Part shown: piece by piece, positions 54,848-64,000 of the stretch
Layout of the letters: each line of letters begins with the position of its first letter
How positions within the stretch are numbered: the first letter of the stretch is position 1
Source: Amoebophrya sp. A120
Lineage: Eukaryota > Sar > Dinophyceae > Syndiniales > Amoebophryaceae
Direction of reading: 5' to 3'
NCBI GenBank assembly: GCA_905178155.1
Contig: CAJINV010000002.1
Coordinates: 2,312,998 to 2,376,997, forward strand
DNA: 64,000 bases
Program-made: the position numbers and the translations under genes
Notes under the pieces: model-generated
What the model saw: only the letters and a program-made list of their open reading frames with translations
Database searches by the model: none
Told to the model about the DNA's origin: nothing

Positions 54848-57800
54848 CTACAGCCCCGTCTCCACCTGAAAAGTGAGCACCTCCGTCTTGTTTTCCCCCA
54901 TGTAAAACGAGAATTTCTGCGCCATGTCCTTCGGGTTTCTTGCTAAGGAAAACGGTTTCAAAGCCGGTCGCTTCGGGTCGAAGTTCTTGATGTAGTACCA
55001 TATGAACTGCAAAAGTATCGCACTAGTATAAACCAGCCATGCTCCGGCTGCCGCCGGAGCGCAAGGCTGTTGGGCCGGGGCAAGACTGTTTACCGATCGG
55101 ACCACAACCCCGCGGGCCTATGCACAACGAAACATATTGCGCCGCGCCAGCCCGCAGGACCACTTGCGCGCTTCCCGCGCCTGTGGGCGCTCTGCGCAGG
55201 GAGCAGCTGCAAAGAACACCGGGGGCGAACAGAAGCCGCCCGGCGGGAGAGGGTAGCGCGAGAGGGTGGCGCGAGAGGGTGCGCGAGAGGGTGGCGCGAG
55301 AGGGTGGCGCGAGAGGGTGCGCGAGAGGGTGGCGCGAGAGGGTGGCGCGAGAGGGTGCGCGAGAGGGTGGCGCGGCAAGGCGCCGAACAAAACAGCTCCG
55401 CGAATGGCCTGCAGTGCCAAATATGGGTAGTGCCATGCGGATTCGCGCCCGCTTCTTTGTGTTTTACCCTCTCGCAGACCTCTCGCAGAGCCTCTCTTTG
55501 ACCTCTTTTGGGGGTCCCCGCTAATAATCCGGCTATACTCGCAGGTAGAGGTCGACAGAGGTGGCCGAGAGGTGGCCAAGAGGGTCCGCGAGAGGTCGCC
55601 CCTTATTCGCGCCACCTCTCGCCACCTCTGTCGACCTCTCGCGCCCCCTCTTTTTGACCTCTCTGCGCCCTCTGTGCCACTTAGGCGGCGCCTAAGGGTG
55701 GGCCCTTACTGCGGGCCTTATTCGCGCACCCTCTCGCGGACCCTCTCGAACGGGGTTCCGCGCCACCTCTCCACCTCTGTCGACCTCATTTCTACCTCTG
55801 TCGACCTCTTTTTTACCTCTCGGCCACCTCTCTGGGACCCTCTGTCTACCTCTTTTTTCGCATTAATATAATGTATAAGTAATCGCATGACAAATTAGCT
55901 CAGCATGACAAATGGGATTTGTCATGCTGTTTTACCTTGGGATGAAGATTTGTAATGCATGACTGCGATTACTACGAGTGCGATACTTTTGCACAGGATA
56001 TACCAGTTAAAAGCGCAAAACTCAGGCTGCGGGTCCACCTGGTCGCACCGTTTTTTCCTTTTGCACTCGTACGCCAGCGACTTGTCCCGGTTGATGAAGA
56101 CCCCCCGGCAAAATTTGTTTTGCGTAGTGTCCCACGGGTTGATAAGTTTCGGGGCATCCGCGTCAGACAGTGCTAGTTCTCTGGTTTGATGTTTCTTGGA
56201 AAGCAGTGTGGCGGGCGCAGCTTCTTCTGTAATTCCTCCATCTTCCGTGGAGCTTCCAGTCGTCGTTTCTGTTTTGCTCGAAGCAGAGCCTCCTCCCCTC
56301 CCCCGTAAAAAACACTTTTGCAATGTCCCGATTACATCTTGACTCTGCCGGATCGCCAAACCCCCCGAATCGCCACTATCATCCTCACAGAAATATTCGT
56401 TTTGCACGGCTTCTAAATCCGCGAACAAATCGTCGATCAACTGCCCCTTCCAGGATTCCACCTTGGCGATGAACTTGTCTTGCTGTTTCGGCGTAGCTAA
56501 ATGTTCTTTCTCCACAATCTCCTCCCCCTCTTTTTCCACTTCCTTCTCCGCCGGACCGCGGTTCAATAGCTCCTGGTACGCGAGTTCCAACTTCTCCTGG
56601 TAAGACAAAGTCGAAGTGGTGGTCGTGGTAGTTGTCGTGGTTGTTGTGTTCATCTGTAGTTCCGCGTCCAGCATTTCCGACGGGTCTTTGATCTCCCTGG
56701 GCGTGGTATCGCAAGAAAAAACTGCTTCACTGTAAACTTGTAAAAATGCAGAAAATGCATCGCAGCAGTGTTTGTGTTGCTACACATGTTGCAAGACAAG
56801 TGATTTTTAGCCGTGTTTTCCCTTGGCATCCTCGCATGGCAAGTTTTCTTCGTCACGTGTAACGAACTTGTGATGCAAAACTTGCAAAATCATCACAGTG
56901 AAACACTGTTTTCGTACGATACGTGGCCAAGGACTCCGTTCCTTCCTCCGTTGTTTTCCGTACCAAAAACCACTTCTGCTTGCAGTCCGGCTGCTGCGCC
57001 CCGTATTCTAATTCGTACATCGCGCACTTCTTTATCCCTGGGGAGACAACCTCATCCAGTCCGTTTCCGCACTTGTAGCCGAGGGTCTTTTCTGGATTGA
57101 CGAAAACCCCGCTGCAACCACTCTCGTCCAATAGACATTCGTGCATGAGAGCGCGAATGTTGGTAAAGAGGCTGGGGGCTGTACTGCCGAAGACAAAAGG
57201 CTTTTCGCAGTAGTATTCGCCCGTACTCGCGCCGGTGATGTTCAGTAAAGTTTCCACGTTGGCGAAGGAGGGAAGCTTGGAGGTTAAGTTGTTTGCCGTC
57301 ACTGTGACGTTGATTTGCTGCTGGGGAGAAATACTGGGAGAACTGTCAGGATCGGAGTCAGCTTCTGATGCTTCATCTGGAGACGCTTTATTTTCTGCCG
57401 GTTCTGTTCCAGCTTCCGCCGGTTCCTCTCCCGCCGCAGCGGGCGGGTCTTGCTTGCTCTTCTGGAGTTGCAGAAGTTTCGTGTTTGCTAATGTTCTACT
57501 TGATTTTCGTGTAGTTCTCTTTTTCCTTTCTAACTTTATCGCCTCTTCCCTATCTGCCTGCAGCAAGCTCAGCAATTCCTTTCTCCTTTTTTCCAAAGTG
57601 GCCACTTGGAACCGCAATGTCTCGGTTTTGTTTTGTTGGGCTGCTCCTCCTTGGGCGTCTGTAGGTGACTGTTGATCTGTTTTAATATTTCCTGAAGTTT
57701 CGTCATTTTTCGAAGCTGCAATCGCGGCTTTCTCCGCCTTTTCCCTCCTCTCCGCAGCGGCCTTTCTTGCGCTCTTCACAATGTCGTTCACCGCATCACG

Positions 57801-60800
57801 AAAACTGGCCCAGGCTTGCGACTTTTGCAACTCCTTTTCACTTTTTTTATTTGTCGCGAACCCCTTCGCGTCCGGGTCCGAGCCAGAGCCACTATCACCG
57901 TCCCCCATAGAACTCATCTGCTCCAACTGCCCCGCTAAATCCGGGTTATCGAGCATGATCCCCGGGAGAAGAGTATTCCAAAACTGGTACTGCGCGTTGT
58001 GCGGCTCGAGCTTCGTGCCCGTTTCGGTGTCCAGGAGCACTTGCAGGTTGTTTTCGTCGTAGTCCATGGTTAGAATGGTCGCTTGTTTACTATCTTTGAA
58101 AGTTATAGGAGGACCACCTGGGTCGTCGGACACCATCGTGAGGATTTTCGGGACTAAGAATTCGAAACCGCGGAATTGTTCGTTGAGATCCAGAGCCGTA
58201 GAGGTAGAAATTTTATCTCCGATATTTTGTCCTGGCTGTATCCTCTGCACCGCCGCCCGGAGAATGACCGTCAAGATGCTGCGCAACCGCGAGACGTGCA
58301 ACACGATCTCGGTCGGGGGTTTATTTCCAGTAGTTGGTTCCGCGGTACTTCTTTGCCGATCAGTTTTTCTCGCGGCGAGTAAAGCAGTTGTTATCGGGTC
58401 GTCGGTACTCGAAGCCGATACGTCGCTTATCTCATCTCCTGCATCCTGCTCACCGGATATCGCTGTAGTTTCTGAATCTGAACCACTAGCACTCCTCGTC
58501 GCATTACTGACCGCCGCGGTTGAAGATGACGATGAGCTTTCGTTTCTTCCCATAAACCCGTGCTTTTTCAGATAGTCCTCCATTTTCGTGTAAAAAGGTT
58601 GGTACAGCTCCATCATTTTACTCCCAATGTTCCGCTCTCCCGCGACAATCATTTGGTGCCGGTGCCGGTACACATGCACGTTGATCACCCGGTGATCTGG
58701 GATCGCCGTCGCTTTCACGGCGGAAAGAACCGAGTTTCGCAGGTGCTCGTTGACGCACGTGTTGAACTGTTCCAGCTGAATCGCTTGCGTGAAAAGGGCT
58801 AGTTGCTGCGTAGAAGAAGATTCTGCTTTACTACTACCAGGAGCAGGCGGGAGATCACGACTGTTTTCTTCTACATCACCCCCTTCCAGGCTGTCCACAT
58901 CATGATCCTCTTCTTCATCAAACCCCGTTATCCGGTAGCAAATGTCCACATCCAAATCCCGCCCAAAGCCGTCGTTCCCCAGCCCCACCCGCGCGAACGC
59001 CGACTCGATGGCCTGCGCGGTGAGTTGTGTGGCCGGAGCGGAGTTCGCGGTGGCACTCCCGTCGATTTTTCGGCTGTACCCGAATAAGGGGTTCGGGTAC
59101 ATAGAATCCGGCGTGGGAATCAAGCCTGTCAAAGCGTTGCTGCCGCTGAACGTACCGCTTCCGGGAGCGGTTAGTGTACTGGGGAACACCTGACTCGGGT
59201 ACCAGTCGGTACCAACCGAAGTTAGTCGCGCTGGCAACCCTTGCACACCGGCGATACTGGGGGGTAAATCCGCGCGAATGGAATCATATGCACTGCAAAA
59301 GTATCGTACTAGTAGTAAGCGCAATACAAATTAACTCAGCATGACAAATGGAATTTGTCATGCTGTTTTGCCTTGTGATGGAGATTTGTAGTGCATGACT
59401 GCGATTACTACGAGTACGATACTTTTGCACAGGATAAGTCCCCGTCGGAGCTGCTGTACGCTTCTTCGGAAAAGGGGCCCGGGAGTTCGTCGAGATCGGC
59501 TTTGGAGGTGGAAACTGGGGAGAGAAGACCGTCGGTGAAATCGAAATCGGATTTTGAAGCGGTGGAGGATGAGCTAGAGCTTCTGCCTAAGCCTATCTCA
59601 CTCCCAAATTGCGTTTGCATCTGCATCTGCAGAAATTGCAAGTACTCCGCGGGTGGTGGCTGGCCTGCAGCTGTCCCTGTTGCACCCACATCACTAGTAT
59701 CTCCAGATGCGCCGGCCGACACCGACGCGTCATTTGGTGCTCCTGCACTGCCATCACCATCGCCACTGTTTGTTTTCTCCAGCGTCTCGCTTGCCACCAC
59801 CGGCTCTTTGTCACCGTTGTCATTTTTGGACATCTCCACCCCACAAACCGCCTGACCAATGCGGATTCTAGGACCGCCGGGGTTGTTGAGGGTGCTACTA
59901 CTTTTCGTGCTGCCTCTTGATGTGCTCCCACGAAACTCCTGTTGCCTCGCATCAAACATCTGCATCAAAGCTGCTGGCGCGCCAGCAGCTGGATCTTGTT
60001 GATTTGTTTCCGGGAACCCAAAACTCGTTTTCAAAACCGGTTTTGCCGGCTCCAGCTGCAACTATTGAGAGGAAAAATCCTCCCTCCCCATATCGAAAGT
60101 GTATGTTTCCGAAAATTTGTCTTGCTGATTTGAGACCACAAATCACGTCTGTCTTGCAAGAAGACAACTCTACAGGCTCTGCCGCATTATGCAGGCGGTT
60201 TGTGATGTTGTTGGGCCTACAGCATAGACGTTTCTCTTGCTAAGCGCCTAGGCCGAAACCTCTCTACTCAGGCTTCGCAGGAGCTTGTAGTCCTCTACTG
60301 CAAGACAAGCCTGATTTGTATACGCAAATCCAGCATCAGAAACTTCCGTTTGATATGGGGAGGGGGGATTTTTCCTTGTGATAGCAACCCTAACTTCTTC
60401 GACGGAGGTTTTTTACTTGCTGATCCGTTTTCGTTGTCCCCATTCCCCTTCTCCTGTTGCTCTTGGTAGTGCTGTGACAGAAACTTCTGCATCTCTTCCT
60501 GCTTTATTGCCCGATCGAAGTTCTTCTCCATAATGGATCGGTGATTCACGTATGCATTGCAAATATGTCAGTCTGGGTCTGGAAGAGAGCGCTTGTTTGG
60601 CATGCATGTTTTGCATGACCCATGATGTCTGTGATGCATGCCCTAGCATCACAGATGTTTTGAGGGCTTCCTCATCCCTAATCCGCATGACAAATGCCCT
60701 CGTCTACTCCGCGTAGCAAGAACAGGACTTCGCTTGCTGCTCATGCAATACAGTTGTTCTTTGGAATCGAAACGCAGCATCACAAGTTGTATCCTTCCAG

Positions 60801-63318
60801 ACCCAGACATATTTGCAATGCATATCACGTGCGTGCTGTTGATTTGGTTTTCGTTTTGGGTAAAATCAATCATCAGATCCCCCGTGATTATGACCTGCAA
60901 AAGTATCGTATTCGTATAAATGCATTACAAATTTCCTCAGCATGAGAAATAAAATTTGTAATGCGGATCCGGATTTGCCTTGAGAACAAGATTTGTAATG
61001 CATGATTGCAATACGAGTGCGATACTTTTGCACAGGATAGTGATCTCGTCCGCACGATGTACGTCGTAGGAGCAGAAATCCACGATCGCACGGGGCTGTC
61101 GATTTGTAGCACTGCGCTGCATCGGTTCTCTCTGTACAAAAGCGTCCAACGCAAATTGCACCGCGAGAGAGATTATCAAATGTAAAAATGTCTGGGTCTG
61201 GAAAAGTGTAGACTTGTCATGCACATTTTCCATGACCCATGAGGTCTGGAATGCGGGACTTAGCATGACAGACTCTGCGGAGTCTCTGTCATGTCTATCC
61301 TGCATGAGAAACTCCCTTCCAACTTGGTCAAAAGTGTACAGCTTTTGGCACTCATGCAACAGAGATTTTTGCATGCTTCAGATTTACCATGACAAGTTGC
61401 AATCTTCCAGACATCCAGACATTTTTGCAATTCATAGAGATTTTTTCGCAGAAAATCCTCCTGTCGTTCGGTGCGTATCCTGATTAAAAACGTCCCCACA
61501 CCAGAGTCAAGATGGGGACTTTGCAACACAAACCTAGGAGTTTTGGGAATCACGCATGACAAGTTTCAGTCCGTAAGGTAGTGCAAGTTAGCAAGGAAAG
61601 CCGCATCACAAATCGATCTGCTGATCCTGTTTACAGCATTACAAGTTCCCAAACACGATTGAAAATGCCTGTCATGGGGTTGCGCATCACAACTATTCCT
61701 GTCATGGCAAATCTGCATGACAACTCTGGGGTGGGGACGTTTTTACTCAGGATAGTGCGTCAGCGAGGTTCTGGATTTTCAGGGATAAAGCCCCCGTGAG
61801 CCGGTTTTTCCCGTCGTTTTTTGTGCATTGGTTCAGTTTCCTCTCCAGCGTAATAGCGATTCGGTCAATCGCGGCCTTGCGTTGGTTTTCCAGTCGTTCT
61901 TGCTCGGGGGTCAGGTAGTTGGTGGGGGTGATATTGTCCTGGTCTGACCCTGCCGGCGTCGCGCTCGTGCTTGTGGTAGGTGGTGGAGGGAAAAATATTT
62001 TCAACGACCGGGTGTCGTGTGGTGTTAGTGAGTCTTGCACTGACTTTGTCAACGCGCTTCAGGAAATAAGTACTTCAGCATGATAAAGGCGAAACCCAAC
62101 TTCTCTTCTCCGCCGCACTGAATCTGCAAATTTTTGCAACACATGCAGGTGAAATATTAAACGTGCAACTAGTACTAACCCGCCTGTTGAACAAATTTTC
62201 CCATCCCATACAGGTGTCGTGAAATTCAACAGCAGTGCCTGCGCTGTCACCTGATCGGAGTTCACAGGCATTAACGGGAGCTGCACCGGATACTCCTTCG
62301 CTGTTGTTGACTTTTCTTCTCCTTGTGCACTGGTGTCACTTCCTCCCGCATCCTCTTTTTCACGTCCCAACATCTTCGTCCTCGTGGTCTCCTCTCGCAG
62401 ATTCCGCAGTGCTTCGGTGAAGGAAAGGAGCGCTTGCGGTTCTTTATTCGGGTTAATATTTGGTACCGATGGTCGTACTCTTGATGCAACCTGCGAAGCA
62501 GTAGAATCTGATGCACCTTTCATCGATGCAGTATGAATTTCAGAAGCTTTATCCCCCACGCCCGCACTTGCTGGTATCGTGGTTTTCGTCCTCTTCGCAG
62601 CCAATTTTGCGCCTGCCTTCGGATCTGACACAGCAGCGTCCGTTGGTTGTGGTGGTATTTCGTTGCAAACAAACTCCCCTACCGGTGACACGGCGGAAGA
62701 ATATGTGCTGTCTACCGACGTTTTTGAGCTGTTAGTAATCTTCTCTGCCGTTGCGTTAGTACTGTCGGTGTCGCCCGACGCGCTACCACCGGTACTGCTA
62801 CCCAAAACATCAGTATTCTGTGGTTTAAAGCTGCTACGGTCGAAAAACTGTTGTCTTTTTCTCACCGCGTTTTCCTCCAATTTTGCGTTTACCAGCGCCG
62901 GTTGCATATCAAATGTAAAAATGTCTGGGCCTGGAAACTTGTGATGCTGGGTGGCGTCTCATGATGAGGCCACAAGTGCTGGCTCAGCATGACAAGTTTC
63001 TGAGCTTCTAGGTGTTGCCTACTTATTCTGCATGACAAACTGCGTTTCTGCATCACAGAAAAATGGAGCTCCTGGGTAACGTGCATGACAGACTTAAGAG
63101 TCATGCCAGACAAGCATGACAAACATGCACTCTTCCAGACCCAGACATTTTTGCATTTGATATTGCAACTTCTCGAACAACTCCTCATCCTCAGCACTCG
63201 CGGCTCCGTCTTGCGAGGAGTAGCTGAAGTCCATCCTTTCCTCCAGCTCGCAAGCGCTGCAGACCGCCGCGCTCTTCTGCCAACAAACGTTCTTCGCCCG
63301 TTCCGGGCGCAGGCCGCA
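54848..63318 (-). CDS. Very large probably extracytoplasmic protein, 11 exons in window, 5' end missing
   Basis: Exons 63318-63163, 62906-62180, 62056-61755, 61475-61437, 61173-61040, 60888-60825, 60550-60384, 60062-59437, 59286-56922, 56706-56001 and 55000-54848 give 1,797 residues in the window. Nine introns are introners that all restore frame with the five-base rule; 62057-62179 is GT-AG (donor GTTAGT). The protein is Ser/Ala/Gln-rich with coiled-coil parts (ERRKEL-like helices around 57550). It has NVT, NLT and NIT sequons and a Cys module that occurs twice: CSGVFVNPEKTLGYKC and CRGVFINRDKSLAYEC, each followed by a Phe/Tyr-rich stretch. The start codon is not identified: the first visible exon begins at a broken introner (63319). 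No known family was recognised. Confidence 0.75.
55032..55872. mobile_element. GC-rich island F nested inside an introner
   Basis: The insertion is bounded by GTATAA at 55026-55031 and again at 55873-55878, a target-site duplication. The host introner sequence continues correctly on both sides. The left part is a GAGAGGGTGCGC minisatellite; the right part is rich in CCACCTCT/GACCTCT, roughly the reverse complement, so the insert has inverted-repeat character. No convincing ORF. Confidence 0.85.
55245..55378. repeat. Minisatellite GAGAGGGTGGCGC / GAGAGGGTGCGC
   Basis: About ten tandem 12-13 bp units inside nested island F. Confidence 0.9.
56707..56921. mobile_element. Introner, AAAAAACTGCTTCACTGT family
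   Basis: It starts TATCGCAAGAAAAAACTG and ends CTGTTTTCGTACGATA, with a perfect duplication CGTGG. Confidence 0.92.
59287..59436. mobile_element. Introner, CAAAAGTATCG family
   Basis: It starts TATGCACTGCAAAAG and ends CTTTTGCACAGGATA. The flanks AATCA and AGTCC are decayed. Frame restoration supports the borders. Confidence 0.85.
60063..60383. mobile_element. Introner, GGAAAAATCCTCCCTCCCC type
   Basis: It starts TATTGAGAGGAAAAATCC and ends GATTTTTCCTTGTGATA, with a perfect duplication GCAAC. It is related in layout to the element at 36304. Confidence 0.9.
60551..60824. mobile_element. Introner, TGTCTGGGTCTGG family
   Basis: It starts TATGCATTGCAAATATG and ends ATATTTGCAATGCATA, with a perfect duplication TCACG. 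Confidence 0.92.
60889..61039. mobile_element. Introner, CAAAAGTATCG family
   Basis: It starts TATGACCTGCAAAAG and ends CTTTTGCACAGGATA, with a perfect duplication GTGAT. Only 64 bp of sequence, including the duplications, separate it from the introner at 60551-60824. Confidence 0.92.
61174..61436. mobile_element. Introner, TGTCTGGGTCTGG family
   Basis: It starts TATCAAATGTAAAAATG and ends TTTTTGCAATTCATA, with a perfect duplication GAGAT. Confidence 0.92.
61476..61754. mobile_element. Introner, AAAAACGTCCCCACCCC family
   Basis: It starts TATCCTGATTAAAAACG and ends CGTTTTTACTCAGGATA, with a perfect duplication GTGCG. It leaves a 39-bp exon next to the element at 61174. Confidence 0.92.
62907..63162. 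mobile_element. Introner, TGTCTGGGTCTGG family
   Basis: It starts TATCAAATGTAAAAATG and ends TTTTTGCATTTGATA, with a perfect duplication TTGCA. Confidence 0.92.
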
Positions 63319-63376
63319 TATGAAATGTAAAAATGTCTGGGTCTGGAAGATTGCAACTTGTCATGCTAAATTTTTT
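63319..63376. mobile_element. Truncated introner, TGTCTGGGTCTGG family
   Basis: The left end TATGAAATGTAAAAATG and the first ~55 bp are present. The element then runs into poly-T and a T-rich minisatellite. No right terminal repeat was found before the window ends. Confidence 0.7.
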
Positions 63377-63404
63377 TTTTTTTTGCTAGGCTTCTCGCGT
63401 GTCG

Positions 63405-63565
63405 ATTTGAAATTCTTTTGATTTTTCTTTTGGTTTTCTTTTGATTTTTCTTTTGATTTTTCTTTTCATTTTTCTTTTGATTTTTCTTTTGATTTTTCTC
63501 TTGATTTTTCTCTTGATTTTTCTTTTAATTTTTCTTTTGATTTTTCTTTTTGTTGATATTTTCTT
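63405..63565. repeat. T-rich minisatellite (GATTTTTCTTTT units)
   Basis: About a dozen 12-bp units of GATTTTTCTTTT with variants. Its minus-strand translation is a meaningless Lys/Ile/Arg run. Confidence 0.9.
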
Positions 63566-64000
63566 TTGATTTTTTGGTATTTCTTTTCGTTTTTCCTTTG
63601 TCTCGACACACAAAAAGCGGTGGGCGATTCACGAAGAAGTGCGCGGGTGTGCTCGGCGTTCCCGTGGCCTTAGGCCCTACCTTTTGGATAAAAGCTGCCG
63701 CTCCTCCTCCCCACGTCTCTTCCTTTCGCCATTGCCATCACTCCAATCATGGCCGACAGTTCCACTTCTCGCACGTCATCTGCATCCCTCCACAGAGATT
63801 TGTGAATCCTCTTCGGCCTGCGCAGTAGCAACGAAAAAGCAGTGTGCCAACCTGGCGGAGATTTACGCACTGACGCCTGCCCCCACATCTTGTTCTTGGA
63901 AGGATGTCCAATATTTACACTTACATCTTGATATCATGGCAAACATAGAGAAATCAACTATTTATTTCTATGTTGGTAAAAATGAAAGCGGAATAGAATA
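63566..64000. other. Right edge, unassigned
   Basis: A minus-strand ATG frame (63888-63670, MWGQASVRKSPPGW) could be the N-terminal exon of the gene to the left, with the T-rich DNA as part of the intron. Nothing supports this beyond position and strand. Confidence 0.3.

Larger units (their letters stand above)
55001..56000. mobile_element. Introner, CAAAAGTATCG family, split by a GC-rich insertion
   Basis: It starts TATGAACTGCAAAAG and ends CTTTTGCACAGGATA, with a perfect duplication TACCA. After 31 bp the element is interrupted by an 841-bp GC-rich insertion and then resumes. The whole 1 kb acts as the last intron of the 54848-63318 gene. Confidence 0.92.

Noticed and set aside
22549-63162. 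CRISPR-like array of regularly recurring repeats
   Set aside because: The repeats are dispersed inverted pairs flanking 100-300 bp interiors within genes, with target duplications; there is no tandem repeat-spacer structure.
63386-63613. Lys/Ile/Arg-repeat ORF at the right edge
   Set aside because: A translation of a 12-bp minisatellite, not a gene.
1-64000. tRNA, rRNA, spliced-leader or snRNA genes
   Set aside because: I looked by eye for conserved stretches and found none; short RNAs could be missed without a covariance search.

Overview
The window looks like nuclear DNA of a protist, most likely a dinoflagellate-type alveolate. The intron biology fits a syndinian parasite such as Amoebophrya, but that placement is an inference from memory; no search was run. 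Three signs are in the sequence. Every gene I can model lies on the minus strand (a unidirectional array). Conserved eukaryotic genes are cut by about 40 short dispersed elements with terminal inverted repeats, which behave as introns ('introners'). Ordinary GT-AG introns also occur, often ending CTATCAG.

Layout from left to right, all genes on the minus strand: N-terminal exon of a casein kinase 2 regulatory beta subunit (1-165); phosphoglycerate mutase (1518-3922); a PX-domain protein (4699-7236); GC-rich island A; an unknown 780-aa protein (9705-12326); GC-rich island B; a small unknown two-exon gene (14146-14752); a 1,243-aa protein with resemblance to COP9 signalosome subunit 3 (15191-18922); GC-rich island C with one unknown ORF; an unknown Asn/Ser-rich protein (22433-24200); a Tim10-type small TIM chaperone (24827-25378); a 1,965-aa mostly disordered protein with a HAD-phosphatase domain (26048-32202); a rearranged tandem duplication (about 31968-36663); proteasome alpha-6 (35424-37813); and three very large, low-complexity, probably secreted Cys-containing proteins (38992-44425, 46137-52107, 54848 to at least 63318), separated by GC-rich islands D and E.

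The strongest signal is the introner system. Elements of at least eight terminal-repeat types begin TAT and end ATA and are flanked by a 5-bp target-site duplication. Removing the element plus one copy of the duplication restores the reading frame in all 37 places where I could test it. It yields a 254-aa phosphoglycerate mutase and a 249-aa proteasome alpha-6, the expected family sizes. No register of any of these 37 introns gives GT-AG. Two introners in proteasome alpha-6 are absent from a partial duplicate of the same gene a few kb away, which gives empty and filled sites in one window. One introner itself carries an 841-bp GC-rich insertion with its own target duplication, tying the GC-rich islands to mobile DNA.

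Limits: start codons of the unknown proteins, splice registers inside the target duplication and the exact edges of the GC islands are inferred by eye. No rRNA, tRNA or CRISPR array was recognised.
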